DNA from: an uncultured Bulleidia sp.
GTDB lineage: Bacteria; Bacillota_I; Bacilli_A; Erysipelotrichales; Erysipelotrichaceae
Assembly: GCA_934754415.1 (NCBI GenBank)
Contig: CAKVIS010000001.1
Coordinates: 1 to 64,000, forward strand
Length of the DNA: 64,000 nt
Direction of reading: 5' to 3'
Shown here: positions 51,079 to 57,592 of the stretch, in pieces
How the letters are laid out: the number at the start of each line of letters is the position of its first letter
How positions within the stretch are numbered: the stretch's first letter is position 1
Position numbers and translations under genes: made by a program
Notes under the pieces: generated by a model
Database searches by the model: none
What the model was told of the DNA's origin: nothing
The model's input: only the letters and a program-made list of their open reading frames with translations

Positions 51079-51249
51079 TTGAATGAAGAGTTATATAATG
51101 AACTTATATATGAAGGTGTAGACCAGGCAAAAATAGAGAAGCTAATGAAATCTTGCTTCTGGCAAGGATACTATTACAAATGGTTGGATATACAAAGAGC
51201 GAGAGGAGTATTTAATGGAGAAGAACGAAGCGAGGAAAAGAGTTGTTAA
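51079..51249 (+). CDS. small phage ORF with uncertain start
   Basis: An open frame codes for a protein-like 56 residues (NEELYNELIYEGVDQAKIEK, then FWQGYYYKWLDIQRARGVF). No ATG is available; TTG 51079 is the first usual start and has no clear ribosome site, and the frame is open back to 51020. It overlaps the next gene by 35 bases. Confidence 0.4.
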   Translation: MNEELYNELIYEGVDQAKIEKLMKSCFWQGYYYKWLDIQRARGVFNGEERSEEKSC

Positions 51250-51643
51250 TGGTAAATTGGCTGAGTTTTTCTTTACCATACCTTTAAAAATTGAAACTGT
51301 AGATATGGAAATTAAAGAAATACGTCAAAGAGTAACTGGAACTAAATCTATTTCTTATGACAAACAACAATCTTCTGGTGGACTATCCAATGATGAAAAA
51401 TTAGCCAATATGATAGTGAAAATTCAAAAACTTGAAAAGAAAAAGTCTATGCTGCATAAACAACAAAACAAAATAAAAAAAGACTTGTGCTTTTCTGAAT
51501 TGACAGACACAGAACGCAAGACTCTTGAAGCGGTATATTCCACTTCCAATTATGAACAAGCTGGAAAAAAGCTAGGATATTCTAAAATCCAAGTTTACAG
51601 GATCATGAGCAGTGTATATCAAAAACTGGGAAGAAGTTTATAA
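51215..51643 (+). CDS. sigma/ArpU-like late gene regulator
   Basis: 142 residues with a coiled-coil middle and a C-terminal sigma-70 region-4-like helix-turn-helix (LTDTERKTLEAVYSTSNYEQAGKKLGYSKIQVYRI, about 97-131). Proteins of this kind end the early operon of many Firmicutes phages and switch on late genes. Confidence 0.7.
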   Translation: MEKNEARKRVVNGKLAEFFFTIPLKIETVDMEIKEIRQRVTGTKSISYDKQQSSGGLSNDEKLANMIVKIQKLEKKKSMLHKQQNKIKKDLCFSELTDTERKTLEAVYSTSNYEQAGKKLGYSKIQVYRIMSSVYQKLGRSL

Positions 51644-51668
51644 CCAGAGTAGTGTTTTTCTTCTTATG

Positions 51669-51702
51669 TTGCAGTTTGTTGCAAAAATATTGCAAAATTG
51701 CA
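51669..51702. repeat. phased TTGCA repeats
   Basis: TTGCA occurs at 51669, 51679, 51690 and 51698, spaced 10, 11 and 8 bases, directly after the late regulator gene. Possible protein-binding sites. Confidence 0.4.
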
Positions 51703-51706
51703 TAGA

Positions 51707-51741
51707 AAAAGCATCGCAAGTTATGCGGTGCTTTTCTTCTA
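51707..51741. terminator. bidirectional terminator between the early operon and the antisense island
   Basis: AAAAGCATCGC, 7-base loop, GCGGTGCTTTT (one G-U pair) with T runs on both strands. Confidence 0.8.
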
Positions 51742-51762
51742 CTACTCTCAATGATACTTGCT

Positions 51763-52227
51763 TCACTCTGGTTGTGACCTACGCGTAAATTCCAGTCCAT
51801 TATCTAATAAGTCTTTAACATCAGAAATTGGTAAATTTATCGGTGTACATAAATCGTTTGTTAATGAAAAGAGTGCTTGTCGAATATAAGGATAAGATGT
51901 TCGCAACATCAACAATAGGAATGATTTGTTTTCTTCAGTTAATTCAGTAGTATCATCTTCAATTTTTTTGATGAAGTTATCGAAAAAGGGTTTGTTGTTT
52001 ACATCAAATAGACAGATGTATTGTACAACAGATTTATTTTCAGATTTAGAGATCAACTGGAACTGATAGGTAACTGTAAACTGGTTCGTGTTTTTGTTTA
52101 AGTTTAAATTAAGTATTGAAACATTTATTTTTATAATGTCATCATCAGGTGATCTGTTCAAGTCACATTTAGATAGCCAACATCCTAAATAAGCCAAACT
52201 ATTAGGCAAATAATTTGTTTGTTCCAT
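51763..52227 (-). CDS. SecB-like chaperone of a toxin-antitoxin-chaperone cassette
   Basis: 154 residues with a SecB-like course: a beta-rich first two thirds (IIKINVSILNLNLNKN, FTVTYQFQLIS) and a C-terminal LRTSYPYIRQALFSLTNDL followed by PINLPISDVKDLLDN, which aligns with the FPYARECITSMVSRG ... LAPVNFDALF end of E. coli SecB. Most Firmicutes have no SecB, and stand-alone SecB-like proteins next to HigBA-type modules are the third gene of TAC systems, where they fold and protect the antitoxin. It overlaps the antitoxin by 26 bases. Similarity judged by eye. Confidence 0.65.
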   Translation of the reverse strand: MEQTNYLPNSLAYLGCWLSKCDLNRSPDDDIIKINVSILNLNLNKNTNQFTVTYQFQLISKSENKSVVQYICLFDVNNKPFFDNFIKKIEDDTTELTEENKSFLLLMLRTSYPYIRQALFSLTNDLCTPINLPISDVKDLLDNGLEFTRRSQPE

Positions 52228-52609
52228 TTATGTTATCCCTCAATCTATAAAAAGTATTCGATCTAGTTAATGAAGGCACATTTTCAATTTCATTTGTGCA
52301 CTCAAAAGTATATTTAGTTGGAGCAATTTCATTTCTTTCATCAACTACGTTGTATAGTTGCTTCATTAGATGCGTGTTGTTTTCTAATAGATACAGCAAT
52401 TTTTTTGCTGTGCCACTTGGATCATTCGTTCCACATTCCCACGCCTCTATAGTTTTCTTGGAAACTCCTAAAGCAAGTGCAAATGAAGATTGAGACATAT
52501 GGAAAATATCGTTTCTTATTCTTTTGATATCATTTGCTGAAATTTCTTCCGACTGTGCAGTTTCCAAGACAACACCTTTAATTGCTTTTAATTTAGAAAT
52601 ATCAAACAT
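52202..52609 (-). CDS. HigA-like antitoxin with long C-terminal extension
   Basis: 135 residues. The helix-turn-helix MSQSSFALALGVSKKTIEAWECG (about 38-60) and PSGTAKKLLYLLE are typical of HigA/MqsA-type antitoxins. About 55 residues follow (ending NTFYRLRDNINGTNKLFA), in the place of the chaperone-addiction segment of TAC antitoxins. GGAGG lies upstream. It starts 16 bases after the toxin stop. Confidence 0.75.
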   Translation of the reverse strand: MFDISKLKAIKGVVLETAQSEEISANDIKRIRNDIFHMSQSSFALALGVSKKTIEAWECGTNDPSGTAKKLLYLLENNTHLMKQLYNVVDERNEIAPTKYTFECTNEIENVPSLTRSNTFYRLRDNINGTNKLFA

Positions 52610-52625
52610 AATTTTTCCTCCAAAT

Positions 52626-53045
52626 TTAGTTCTTGAAATAATTTACTATTTGTTTCATTTTGTTTTTCTCTGTATCGGAAATATTGTCTTTCCCATTTGA
52701 CCCATTTTTAGGATAAATATCAAATAGAATTGCAAGATTTTGATTTGATATGATGAGAGAATAAGTTCGATAACCAGAGCTTTTCCCACTTTTTTGCTTA
52801 AGATTTCTTATTCTTATTTTTACAATGCAAACATCATTAATGTTGCCGGTTTGAATGTGTTTCTTAATTCCATTTGAATTAATTAGGAGCTTTAATTCAG
52901 CGAGAATCTCTTCCATTATTTTTCTTTGCTCTTTATCATTGATTCCAAGTTTTTTCCACTCGCTTTTAATGTTGAAACCTTTATCCCTAAAATAAGTGAG
53001 AAGTTCATCATTATCTGATGCACTAATAATTTTCATACTTTCCAT
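52626..53045 (-). CDS. RelE/HigB-like toxin
   Basis: 139 residues. The C-terminal half carries the RelE/HigB-type strands and loop: IVKIRIRNLKQ, SGYRTYSLIISNQNLAILFDIYPK, then a helix NISDTEKNKMKQIV. Such toxins cut mRNA on the ribosome. The toxin-first order with an antitoxin and SecB-like gene behind matches HigB-HigA-chaperone cassettes. ATG 53036 is an alternative start. Confidence 0.7.
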   Translation of the reverse strand: MESMKIISASDNDELLTYFRDKGFNIKSEWKKLGINDKEQRKIMEEILAELKLLINSNGIKKHIQTGNINDVCIVKIRIRNLKQKSGKSSGYRTYSLIISNQNLAILFDIYPKNGSNGKDNISDTEKNKMKQIVNYFKN

Positions 53046-53070
53046 AAATACCCTATTAAATAGGGCATTT
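53046..53070. promoter_or_regulatory. palindromic operator of the toxin-antitoxin cassette
   Basis: CCCTATT-A-AATAGGG (53051-53065) with outer AAAT/ATTT ends directly before the toxin start codon, where an autoregulatory antitoxin site is expected. Confidence 0.65.
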
Positions 53071-53116
53071 ACATATTAAGACACAATTTGTTCAATGTAA
53101 ATACCCATATACCTTC

Positions 53117-53149
53117 AAAAATTAAAGTGAAAGATTTTAGTTTTGCTTG
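53117..53149 (-). repeat. junction repeat, copy a
   Basis: Plus-strand core GTGAAAGATTTTAGTTTTG ending CTTG. Spans the stop of the 53137-53397 gene. Confidence 0.6.
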
Positions 53150-53397
53150 TTTTTCTCAATGTCAGCAAGTACCAGCTGTTTGATGTACTCTATTTTATTT
53201 GGAACAGATTCAAATTTTTCTATAATCTTCTCATCTTCTTTTTTCTTCAGAGTTACACAGAACTGATAACGTTCATGTGCTATATCCATATCTAATCCAT
53301 CTTCTCCAAATATAGAAACAAGTAGTTCATGTGCTTTCTTTCCAGATTCAACAGATTCTTTTCTTAGTCTTCTTGCTAATTCTAAAGCGTCTTCCAT
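53137..53397 (-). CDS. small ribbon-helix-helix-like protein
   Basis: 86 residues. The C-terminal KIIEKFESVPNKIEYIKQL matches a small RHH-like family common on mobile elements, also seen in the gene at 53744. N-terminal helices differ. It follows the 53399 gene by one base. Confidence 0.55.
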   Translation of the reverse strand: MEDALELARRLRKESVESGKKAHELLVSIFGEDGLDMDIAHERYQFCVTLKKKEDEKIIEKFESVPNKIEYIKQLVLADIEKNKQN

Positions 53398-53398
53398 T

Positions 53399-53713
53399 TT
53401 AAAATTCCTCCATTACTTTGCACTGGTTTGCTTTGTCTATTAATTCTTGCTCAAGAGAATAGTATTTGTGACTCTCAATGTATTTGCCCATTGCTTCAAA
53501 GAACTTCTGAGCTACAATCTTGTCCATTTCATCGCTTTGTTCAAGTTCTGTGCATCCAACAGAAATCACCGGCTTTCCAAAGTCTGTCAGGATCCAGTTG
53601 TACATTCCAGGCAGTTCAGTTCCTGGTTCCAATCCCAGAATGGGAGCTGTTTCTGCAGAAATGCGAATAGGCTGCTTAAAATGCTTGTAATCATGTTCTA
53701 ATAGTTTTGCCAT
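53399..53713 (-). CDS. hypothetical accessory protein
   Basis: 104 residues, starting MAKLLEHDYKHFKQPIRIS, with a mixed beta N-terminus and helical C-terminus. Unnamed; seen in accessory islands by general appearance only. Confidence 0.5.
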   Translation of the reverse strand: MAKLLEHDYKHFKQPIRISAETAPILGLEPGTELPGMYNWILTDFGKPVISVGCTELEQSDEMDKIVAQKFFEAMGKYIESHKYYSLEQELIDKANQCKVMEEF

Positions 53714-53720
53714 CGTATCC

Positions 53721-53760
53721 TCCTATACGTTTAATAATTGGTGTCAAAGTTTTTGATTTT
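53721..53760 (-). repeat. junction repeat, copy b
   Basis: CCTATACGTTTAATAATTGG then TCAAAGTTTTTGATTTT, diverged at the end. Its first part is almost identical to copy e. Confidence 0.55.
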
Positions 53761-53947
53761 CCTTTGTCTTCTGAATATCCGCAAGTATTAGTTGACGGAT
53801 GTAGTCGTTCTTATTTCCAATAGAATGTAATTTTTCAATAATTTCTTTGTCGTTAATATTGTTGAATTTTAAACTGAATTTTGCACAATTTTTTTTATTA
53901 AAGTTTAAATCATACTCAGCTTTGTTGAACTTCTTTTCTCCGGACAT
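53744..53947 (-). CDS. small ribbon-helix-helix-like protein
   Basis: 67 residues: strand FSLKFNNINDKEI, then IIEKLHSIGNKNDYIRQLIL, an Arc/MetJ-type RHH pattern. Related in its C-terminal half to 53137-53397. Candidate DNA-binding regulator of the island. Confidence 0.6.
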   Translation of the reverse strand: MSGEKKFNKAEYDLNFNKKNCAKFSLKFNNINDKEIIEKLHSIGNKNDYIRQLILADIQKTKENQKL

Positions 53948-53988
53948 TGTATTACCTCTTTCTTACATAACTATCATAACATAATCAA

Positions 53989-54036
53989 TAGGGGTATACC
54001 TTTAAAGATTACCCCTAAAGATTTGAAAATTGCTTA
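53989..54036 (-). repeat. junction repeat, copy c
   Basis: AGGGGTATACC and TACCCCT can pair, followed by core AAAGATTTGAAAATTGCTTA. Confidence 0.6.
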
Positions 54037-54927
54037 ATTCTGTAATATTTCAAGTACTTTTTTAGCTGCGTACTTTCCATTACTGGTAAGCTGTCTTTGC
54101 CATGCACCTTGAGATGGTGCCCATCTAAAGCCCCAGTACTTCAAAAGAGATCTTGTTTCTTCGTCTGGCTTATCATCGAAGATAAACTGTACACGCATTT
54201 CCTCTGTATTTTCCACATAGGTGAAACCGTCATACTCTGTTTCTATTGGTTCTGATGCTTTGGCTTCTTCTAATTCTTTGATACGTGCTTCTGTAGCTTT
54301 AATATTAGCGTTATTGTTTTGCAATGTATATGATGCAAATGGTTTTCTGCCTCCCCATCTTTCCATATCAGATTTAATTCTTGAAATCTGTTGATCAGTA
54401 AGCAATGTGCAACCATCCAAAGTGTGATTCTTACGATAATAAGCATTCACACCTTTCATAATTTCCTGGCTGGATTTCAATTTTGCTAGTTTTTCTTTCA
54501 ATGCGGTAAGTGCTTCTGGATCATTGCTTTGAATGCCTTGACGGTATACACCTTTCATAAGGTTCAAATAGTACTCAGCTTTATTGAAGTTTTCTCGGTT
54601 GGAATTCCATGCTGCAACCTGTCTTTCTTTCTTCTTTGTTGGAAAGTTGGAAGGACCTGCAACCATAATAGAAGCACACATGCAACCAATTCTGTTTTCT
54701 TCATTAATTGCAAAAGCTAAAGTTTTGCAATACTTATCAAATAATTCTTTCGCACGGTCCTTCTGGGCTTCTGTTTTGCATTTGCTTAAAACAATGTTCA
54801 GGCTTTGTTCTGCCTTGTCTACCTGTGATCTGTACTCGTTTGTTGTACTGTTTGCTCCATAATCTTTATAACTCATTAGATCATGAGCACGTCTTGCACT
54901 ATCTTCATTAATTTCATAGTATGCCAT
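54034..54927 (-). CDS. conserved mobile-element accessory protein
   Basis: 297 residues. Blocks MAYYEINEDSARRAHDLMSY, GPSNFPTKKKERQ, SSQEIMKGVNAYYRKNHT, NNNANIKATEARIKELE and the end KYWGFRWAPSQGAWQRQLT are those of a protein widely carried on Firmicutes plasmids, conjugative elements and phages. No function is known to me. It has its own leader with the conserved hairpin (54987-55002). Confidence 0.65.
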   Translation of the reverse strand: MAYYEINEDSARRAHDLMSYKDYGANSTTNEYRSQVDKAEQSLNIVLSKCKTEAQKDRAKELFDKYCKTLAFAINEENRIGCMCASIMVAGPSNFPTKKKERQVAAWNSNRENFNKAEYYLNLMKGVYRQGIQSNDPEALTALKEKLAKLKSSQEIMKGVNAYYRKNHTLDGCTLLTDQQISRIKSDMERWGGRKPFASYTLQNNNANIKATEARIKELEEAKASEPIETEYDGFTYVENTEEMRVQFIFDDKPDEETRSLLKYWGFRWAPSQGAWQRQLTSNGKYAAKKVLEILQN

Positions 54928-54969
54928 ATATTTTTTCCTCCTTGGAGCTTTTCGACACTCCTATAGCAT

Positions 54970-55025
54970 CCACACTCTGCATTTTTCCAGGCTTGTGACT
55001 GGCAACGGCTGCATTATGGAAAGGG
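54970..55025 (-). ncRNA. structured leader element, copy 1
   Basis: Minus-strand stem CCAG-TCACAAGC-CTGG (54987-55002) within a block that matches copy 2 over about 50 bases (shared AATGCAGCCG before, AAATGCAGAG after). It precedes the 297-residue gene. Confidence 0.55.
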
Positions 55026-55072
55026 GATATACCCCTTAAAATTGAGATCAAAGATTTCAATTTCACTTAATT
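55024..55072 (-). repeat. junction repeat, copy d
   Basis: GGGGATATACCCC, TTAAAATTGAG and core AAAGATTTCAATTTCACTTA. Confidence 0.6.
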
Positions 55073-55278
55073 TTCTTCTTTTTCTTTTCTTTTTTTGGAA
55101 AGTCTGATATACCTCTTAATTCATATTCTAATTCGAAGAACATATCACATAATGCTTCGATATGTCGGTAGGTGTCACCGTTTAGTGGTTTGTAACTGAG
55201 CAATGCGCTTGTGATAAGTCCACAGTCAAAAGCACTTAAATCGAGTTTTTTTATTTTTTTGAGATCATTTTTTTTCAT
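55063..55278 (-). CDS. hypothetical small accessory protein
   Basis: 71 residues, lysine-rich ends, LDLSAFDCGLITSALLSYK in the middle. A hairpin AGCGGAT/ATCCGCT (55294-55318) lies just before its AGGAGG. Unrecognised. Confidence 0.5.
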   Translation of the reverse strand: MKKNDLKKIKKLDLSAFDCGLITSALLSYKPLNGDTYRHIEALCDMFFELEYELRGISDFPKKEKKKKKIK

Positions 55279-55318
55279 GTCTTTTATCCTCCTGAGCGGA
55301 TGCTTTCAGGTGATCCGC

Positions 55319-55364
55319 TAACCTATACGTTTACTAATTGGTTTCAAAGATTTGAAAAATGCTT
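55319..55364 (-). repeat. junction repeat, copy e
   Basis: CCTATACGTTTACTAATTGG and core AAAGATTTGAAAAATGCTTG. Confidence 0.6.
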
Positions 55365-55368
55365 GTTT

Positions 55369-55596
55369 TTACGCGCTGAGCGATGGACACATGGAATAAT
55401 ATCCAAGTGGGAATACAGTTTCAGCGTCCAGGTTCTTTGACCATTCTTTATTAATTCTCTTTTTGATTGTCTTTCCTTCATCTGTAAGCAATGTAACTGT
55501 ACATGCTGTTCTGGCAATAACTTTGTAGAACCATTTACAATCTTGATTACAAATTGATGAGCAATAGTAGATTTTCCCGACTTCAAATTTTCGCAT
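55369..55596 (-). CDS. hypothetical small Cys-rich accessory protein
   Basis: 75 residues, beginning MRKFEVGKIYYCSSICNQDC, small beta fold by appearance. AGGAGG with TATAT spacer precedes ATG 55596. Unrecognised. Confidence 0.5.
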   Translation of the reverse strand: MRKFEVGKIYYCSSICNQDCKWFYKVIARTACTVTLLTDEGKTIKKRINKEWSKNLDAETVFPLGYYSMCPSLSA

Positions 55597-55599
55597 GAT

Positions 55600-55642
55600 A
55601 TATACCTCCTAATTTTCAAGTGAAAGATTTAAAATTTGCTTA
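55600..55642 (-). repeat. junction repeat, copy f
   Basis: TATACCTCCTAATTTTCAAG then core AAAGATTTAAAATTTGCTTA. Confidence 0.65.
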
Positions 55643-55918
55643 TTATTTGAAACTTATTAAAGTGGCTGTGTAAGATCCGCGTGATTCATATTCTATATTT
55701 GCGTATTTATTTAGCAGCTTGTGCAAGTCGTCAATGCAATTCCACGCTTCATTTGTTACATATGGTCCATAATAATCATGACTTATTTTTATGTGCTTTT
55801 CTGGATCAATGAAATTGCTGTCTTCGATTATTTCCATGCCGCAGAACTGATCTGTTTCAGGATGATTTTTTTCTAATGCATATAGCTTTTTTAAAAGCGT
55901 TTTACGTGTAACCAACAT
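55643..55918 (-). CDS. hypothetical small accessory protein
   Basis: 91 residues, MLVTRKTLLKKLYALEKNHP at the start and a central FIDPEKHIKISHDYYGPYV. AGGAGG-TATAT before the ATG. Unrecognised. Confidence 0.5.
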   Translation of the reverse strand: MLVTRKTLLKKLYALEKNHPETDQFCGMEIIEDSNFIDPEKHIKISHDYYGPYVTNEAWNCIDDLHKLLNKYANIEYESRGSYTATLISFK

Positions 55919-55961
55919 ATATACCTCCTAAAATTAGATTGAAAGATTTGAAATTTGCTTG
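55919..55961 (-). repeat. junction repeat, copy g
   Basis: TATACCTCCTAAAATTAG then core AAAGATTTGAAATTTGCTTG. Here the repeat codes for the last residues of the upstream gene (KIKQISNLSI). Confidence 0.65.
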
Positions 55962-56155
55962 ATTTTTTCGATTAATTCCATAGGTGGGAAATTGCAATCC
56001 ATCAAATAATCGATAATTAAGTTAGGATCTGCCATTAATTTTTCTTGTACATAATCGAAATTTTCCTCATATTCTTCTTCAGACATTGCAATTTTTTTCG
56101 TGTCTAGCATGAAATCAATAATTTCATCTGTAAGCTCAATACATAAGTCTTTCAT
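55934..56155 (-). CDS. hypothetical small acidic accessory protein
   Basis: 73 residues, acidic and helical (MKDLCIELTDEIIDFMLDT). Preceded by leader copy 2. Unrecognised. Confidence 0.5.
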   Translation of the reverse strand: MKDLCIELTDEIIDFMLDTKKIAMSEEEYEENFDYVQEKLMADPNLIIDYLMDCNFPPMELIEKIKQISNLSI

Positions 56156-56164
56156 AGTTTTTTC

Positions 56165-56220
56165 CTTTCTGCGCTCTGCATTTCTCCGGGCTTGCGACCG
56201 TCTACGGCTGCATTACAGAA
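56165..56220 (-). ncRNA. structured leader element, copy 2
   Basis: Minus-strand CGG-TCGCAAGC-CCG (about 56187-56200) in the block shared with copy 1. The middle base pair has changed from A-U to G-C. Confidence 0.55.
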
Positions 56221-56242
56221 AGCCGGTTTTCTCGGCTTTTGT

Positions 56243-56563
56243 TTATAAGGTTGAGTAAATCTTGGTGTATTCTGCGTATTCTGGCAGTGTCTGCAAGTAT
56301 TTTTTAAAAGCTTCCTTTCTCTGGTATGACATGCGTTTATATCCATGTTCTGCCTTGTATGAAATGAGTTCCTCATTTTCAATTTGTTCCATGGCGTTAG
56401 TTGTTGCGCATTTCATTACTTTCTGGAATTCGTATGATTCCCAAGTGCGGTTATAGTAATAACATGTAGCCGTTGCTACTTCTCTACCGTCAATATAAAG
56501 GGTTGAAGTATGTTTAAATCCGGTGCGTGTTCCTGCAAAGTGGTTTTCAAATGTGTGTTTCAT
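56243..56563 (-). CDS. hypothetical accessory protein
   Basis: 106 residues, MKHTFENHFAGTRTGFKHTS at the start, beta N-terminus and a helical, Lys/Tyr-rich C-terminus. GGAG upstream. Unnamed. The frame 56152-56382 overlapping its end is a shadow. Confidence 0.5.
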   Translation of the reverse strand: MKHTFENHFAGTRTGFKHTSTLYIDGREVATATCYYYNRTWESYEFQKVMKCATTNAMEQIENEELISYKAEHGYKRMSYQRKEAFKKYLQTLPEYAEYTKIYSTL

Positions 56564-56597
56564 TTTTCTGTTCTCCTTTTTCTAGTGCTCAACGTTT

Positions 56598-56663
56598 AAG
56601 GGCTTGCAACCTTTACCGCTCCAGGCGGTAGCCGTTTTACTAGATCCGCCACAATGGGCGGAT
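56598..56663 (-). ncRNA. structured leader, copy 3, with two further hairpins
   Basis: Three stems in a row: AAGG-TTGCAAGC-CCTT (56598-56613), TACCGC/GCGGTA (56614-56630) and ATCCGCC/GGCGGAT (56644-56663). The first stem shows full base-pair change against copy 1 with a conserved loop. Confidence 0.55.
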
Positions 56664-56702
56664 ACGTATATAAATTGAGTGAAAAGATTTGAATTTTGCT
56701 TG
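56664..56702 (-). repeat. junction repeat, copy h
   Basis: ATAAATTGAGTGAAA then core AAAGATTTGAATTTTGCTTG. Confidence 0.6.
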
Positions 56703-56706
56703 ATTT

Positions 56707-57042
56707 TCAATCATTGCAATATATGCAGCGGTTTTCTTTCCAGCTGTAAATGGAAATTTGTTCCCAGCGTTTACCAAGATCCAGCGCTTTTTCTAGTGTT
56801 TTGATGTGGTGGCTATGATCTATGTAATAGATCCCATTTTCTAGCCATATGCCACAATTACCGTTATTTTTTTCAATTGTTACAGCTGCTAAAACTATAG
56901 ACCTAGTTATGATCATGCTTTTGCTTGCTACCTGGTAGCCGTTCCCATAATGTACAGGCATGTTATTCTTAAGAGTGGCACCGTCTAGATCTTTCATTGC
57001 TGCCAGTGTCTGAATGTTCTTTAAAATGTTTTCTTTGTTCAT
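56707..57042 (-). CDS. hypothetical accessory protein
   Basis: 111 residues. Central SKSMIITRSIVLAAVTIEK and NCGIWLENGIYYIDHSHHI strands suggest a compact beta domain. Its long leader holds a hairpin at 57144-57163. Unrecognised. Confidence 0.5.
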   Translation of the reverse strand: MNKENILKNIQTLAAMKDLDGATLKNNMPVHYGNGYQVASKSMIITRSIVLAAVTIEKNNGNCGIWLENGIYYIDHSHHIKTLEKALDLGKRWEQISIYSWKENRCIYCND

Positions 57043-57143
57043 GGTTTTAAACTCCTTTTTCTTTCTCTTTCTCTTTGTTGTGTGGTGGTGTGTGTTTTGC
57101 TTTTTATCTTTCTTGTTTCTATGTTTGAGGGCTTGGAGTAGGT

Positions 57144-57163
57144 GGGCTAGCAGTTGCTAGCCC
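57144..57163 (-). other. strong hairpin in island leader
   Basis: GGGCTAGCA-gt-TGCTAGCCC is a perfect 9-bp stem between the promoter-proximal small ORF and the 111-residue gene; no T run follows. Confidence 0.5.
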
Positions 57164-57177
57164 GTTCTACTGGATGC

Positions 57178-57282
57178 CTACAACACAATTAATAGTGCGC
57201 CTATTATCTGGTCTTCTGTCAGTCCTAAAGCTAGTAAATAGTTGACAAGCTTTACAATCTTTCTTGCTTTCTCTTCACTTAT
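57178..57282 (-). CDS. first small ORF of the island, apparent ATA start
   Basis: 34 codons (ISEEKARKIVKLVNYLLAL, then GLTEDQIIGALL). AAGGAG lies 7 bases before an ATA codon, and no ATG is available. A GTG at 57303 in frame would give 41 residues but lacks a ribosome site. Composition is protein-like. Confidence 0.45.
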   Translation of the reverse strand: MSEEKARKIVKLVNYLLALGLTEDQIIGALLIVL

Positions 57283-57300
57283 TTTTTTGCTCCTTTCTAG

Positions 57301-57354
57301 CACTGTAGTACCGTGCTTGCACTCTTAGAATAGCACACTGTAGTACAGTGTCAA
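57301..57354 (-). promoter_or_regulatory. island promoter with two palindromic operators
   Basis: Minus-strand TTGACA (57349-57354), 16 bases, TATTCT (57327-57332). The perfect 15-bp palindrome CACTGTAGTACAGTG (57336-57350) fills the spacer. A near copy (CACTGTAGTACCGTG, 57301-57315) lies just downstream of the start point, centres 35 bases apart. Confidence 0.75.
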
Positions 57355-57441
57355 GTGCTTTTTAAAAAATTTTTTTTGCAAAAAGAAAAGCTTTCTTTAT
57401 TCCTTAATAGGGAAAGAAAAAAATATTTTTAAAAATAAAAA

Positions 57442-57470
57442 AACTTTCTGATCAGCAAACTCAGAAAGTT
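57442..57470 (-). terminator. minus-strand terminator upstream of the island promoter
   Basis: Perfect 10-bp stem (AACTTTCTGA with TCAGAAAGTT, 9-base loop), with seven T on the minus strand. It insulates the island from leftward transcription. Confidence 0.65.
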
Positions 57471-57485
57471 GAAAAATAAAATTAT

Positions 57486-57514
57486 TTCACAAAATAAAAA
57501 AATAATTTTGTGAA
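57486..57514. other. AT-rich hairpin
   Basis: TTCACAAAAT with ATTTTGTGAA, 9-base A/T loop. Possible second insulator; poor T runs. Confidence 0.4.
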
Positions 57515-57592
57515 GAAAAAAAATGGAACAGCTCACGAAAAATTTTTTTAGTCACATTTTTATGCCTGAAGCCATACGTTGTTTTTGAAATT

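Noticed and set aside
52296..52493. Plus-strand ORF opposite the antitoxin gene
   Set aside because: Shadow frame with no ribosome site, l-shaped against a clear helix-turn-helix gene on the other strand.
55344..55619. 91-residue minus-strand ORF
   Set aside because: Its start lies upstream of the AGGAGG that serves ATG 55596 in another frame; the 75-residue frame is the real gene.
56152..56382. 76-residue minus-strand ORF
   Set aside because: It overlaps the better supported 56243-56563 gene and the conserved leader hairpin, and has a low-complexity basic composition.
53117..56702. CRISPR array
   Set aside because: The repeats are separated by whole genes of unequal length and are imperfect; there are no cas genes.
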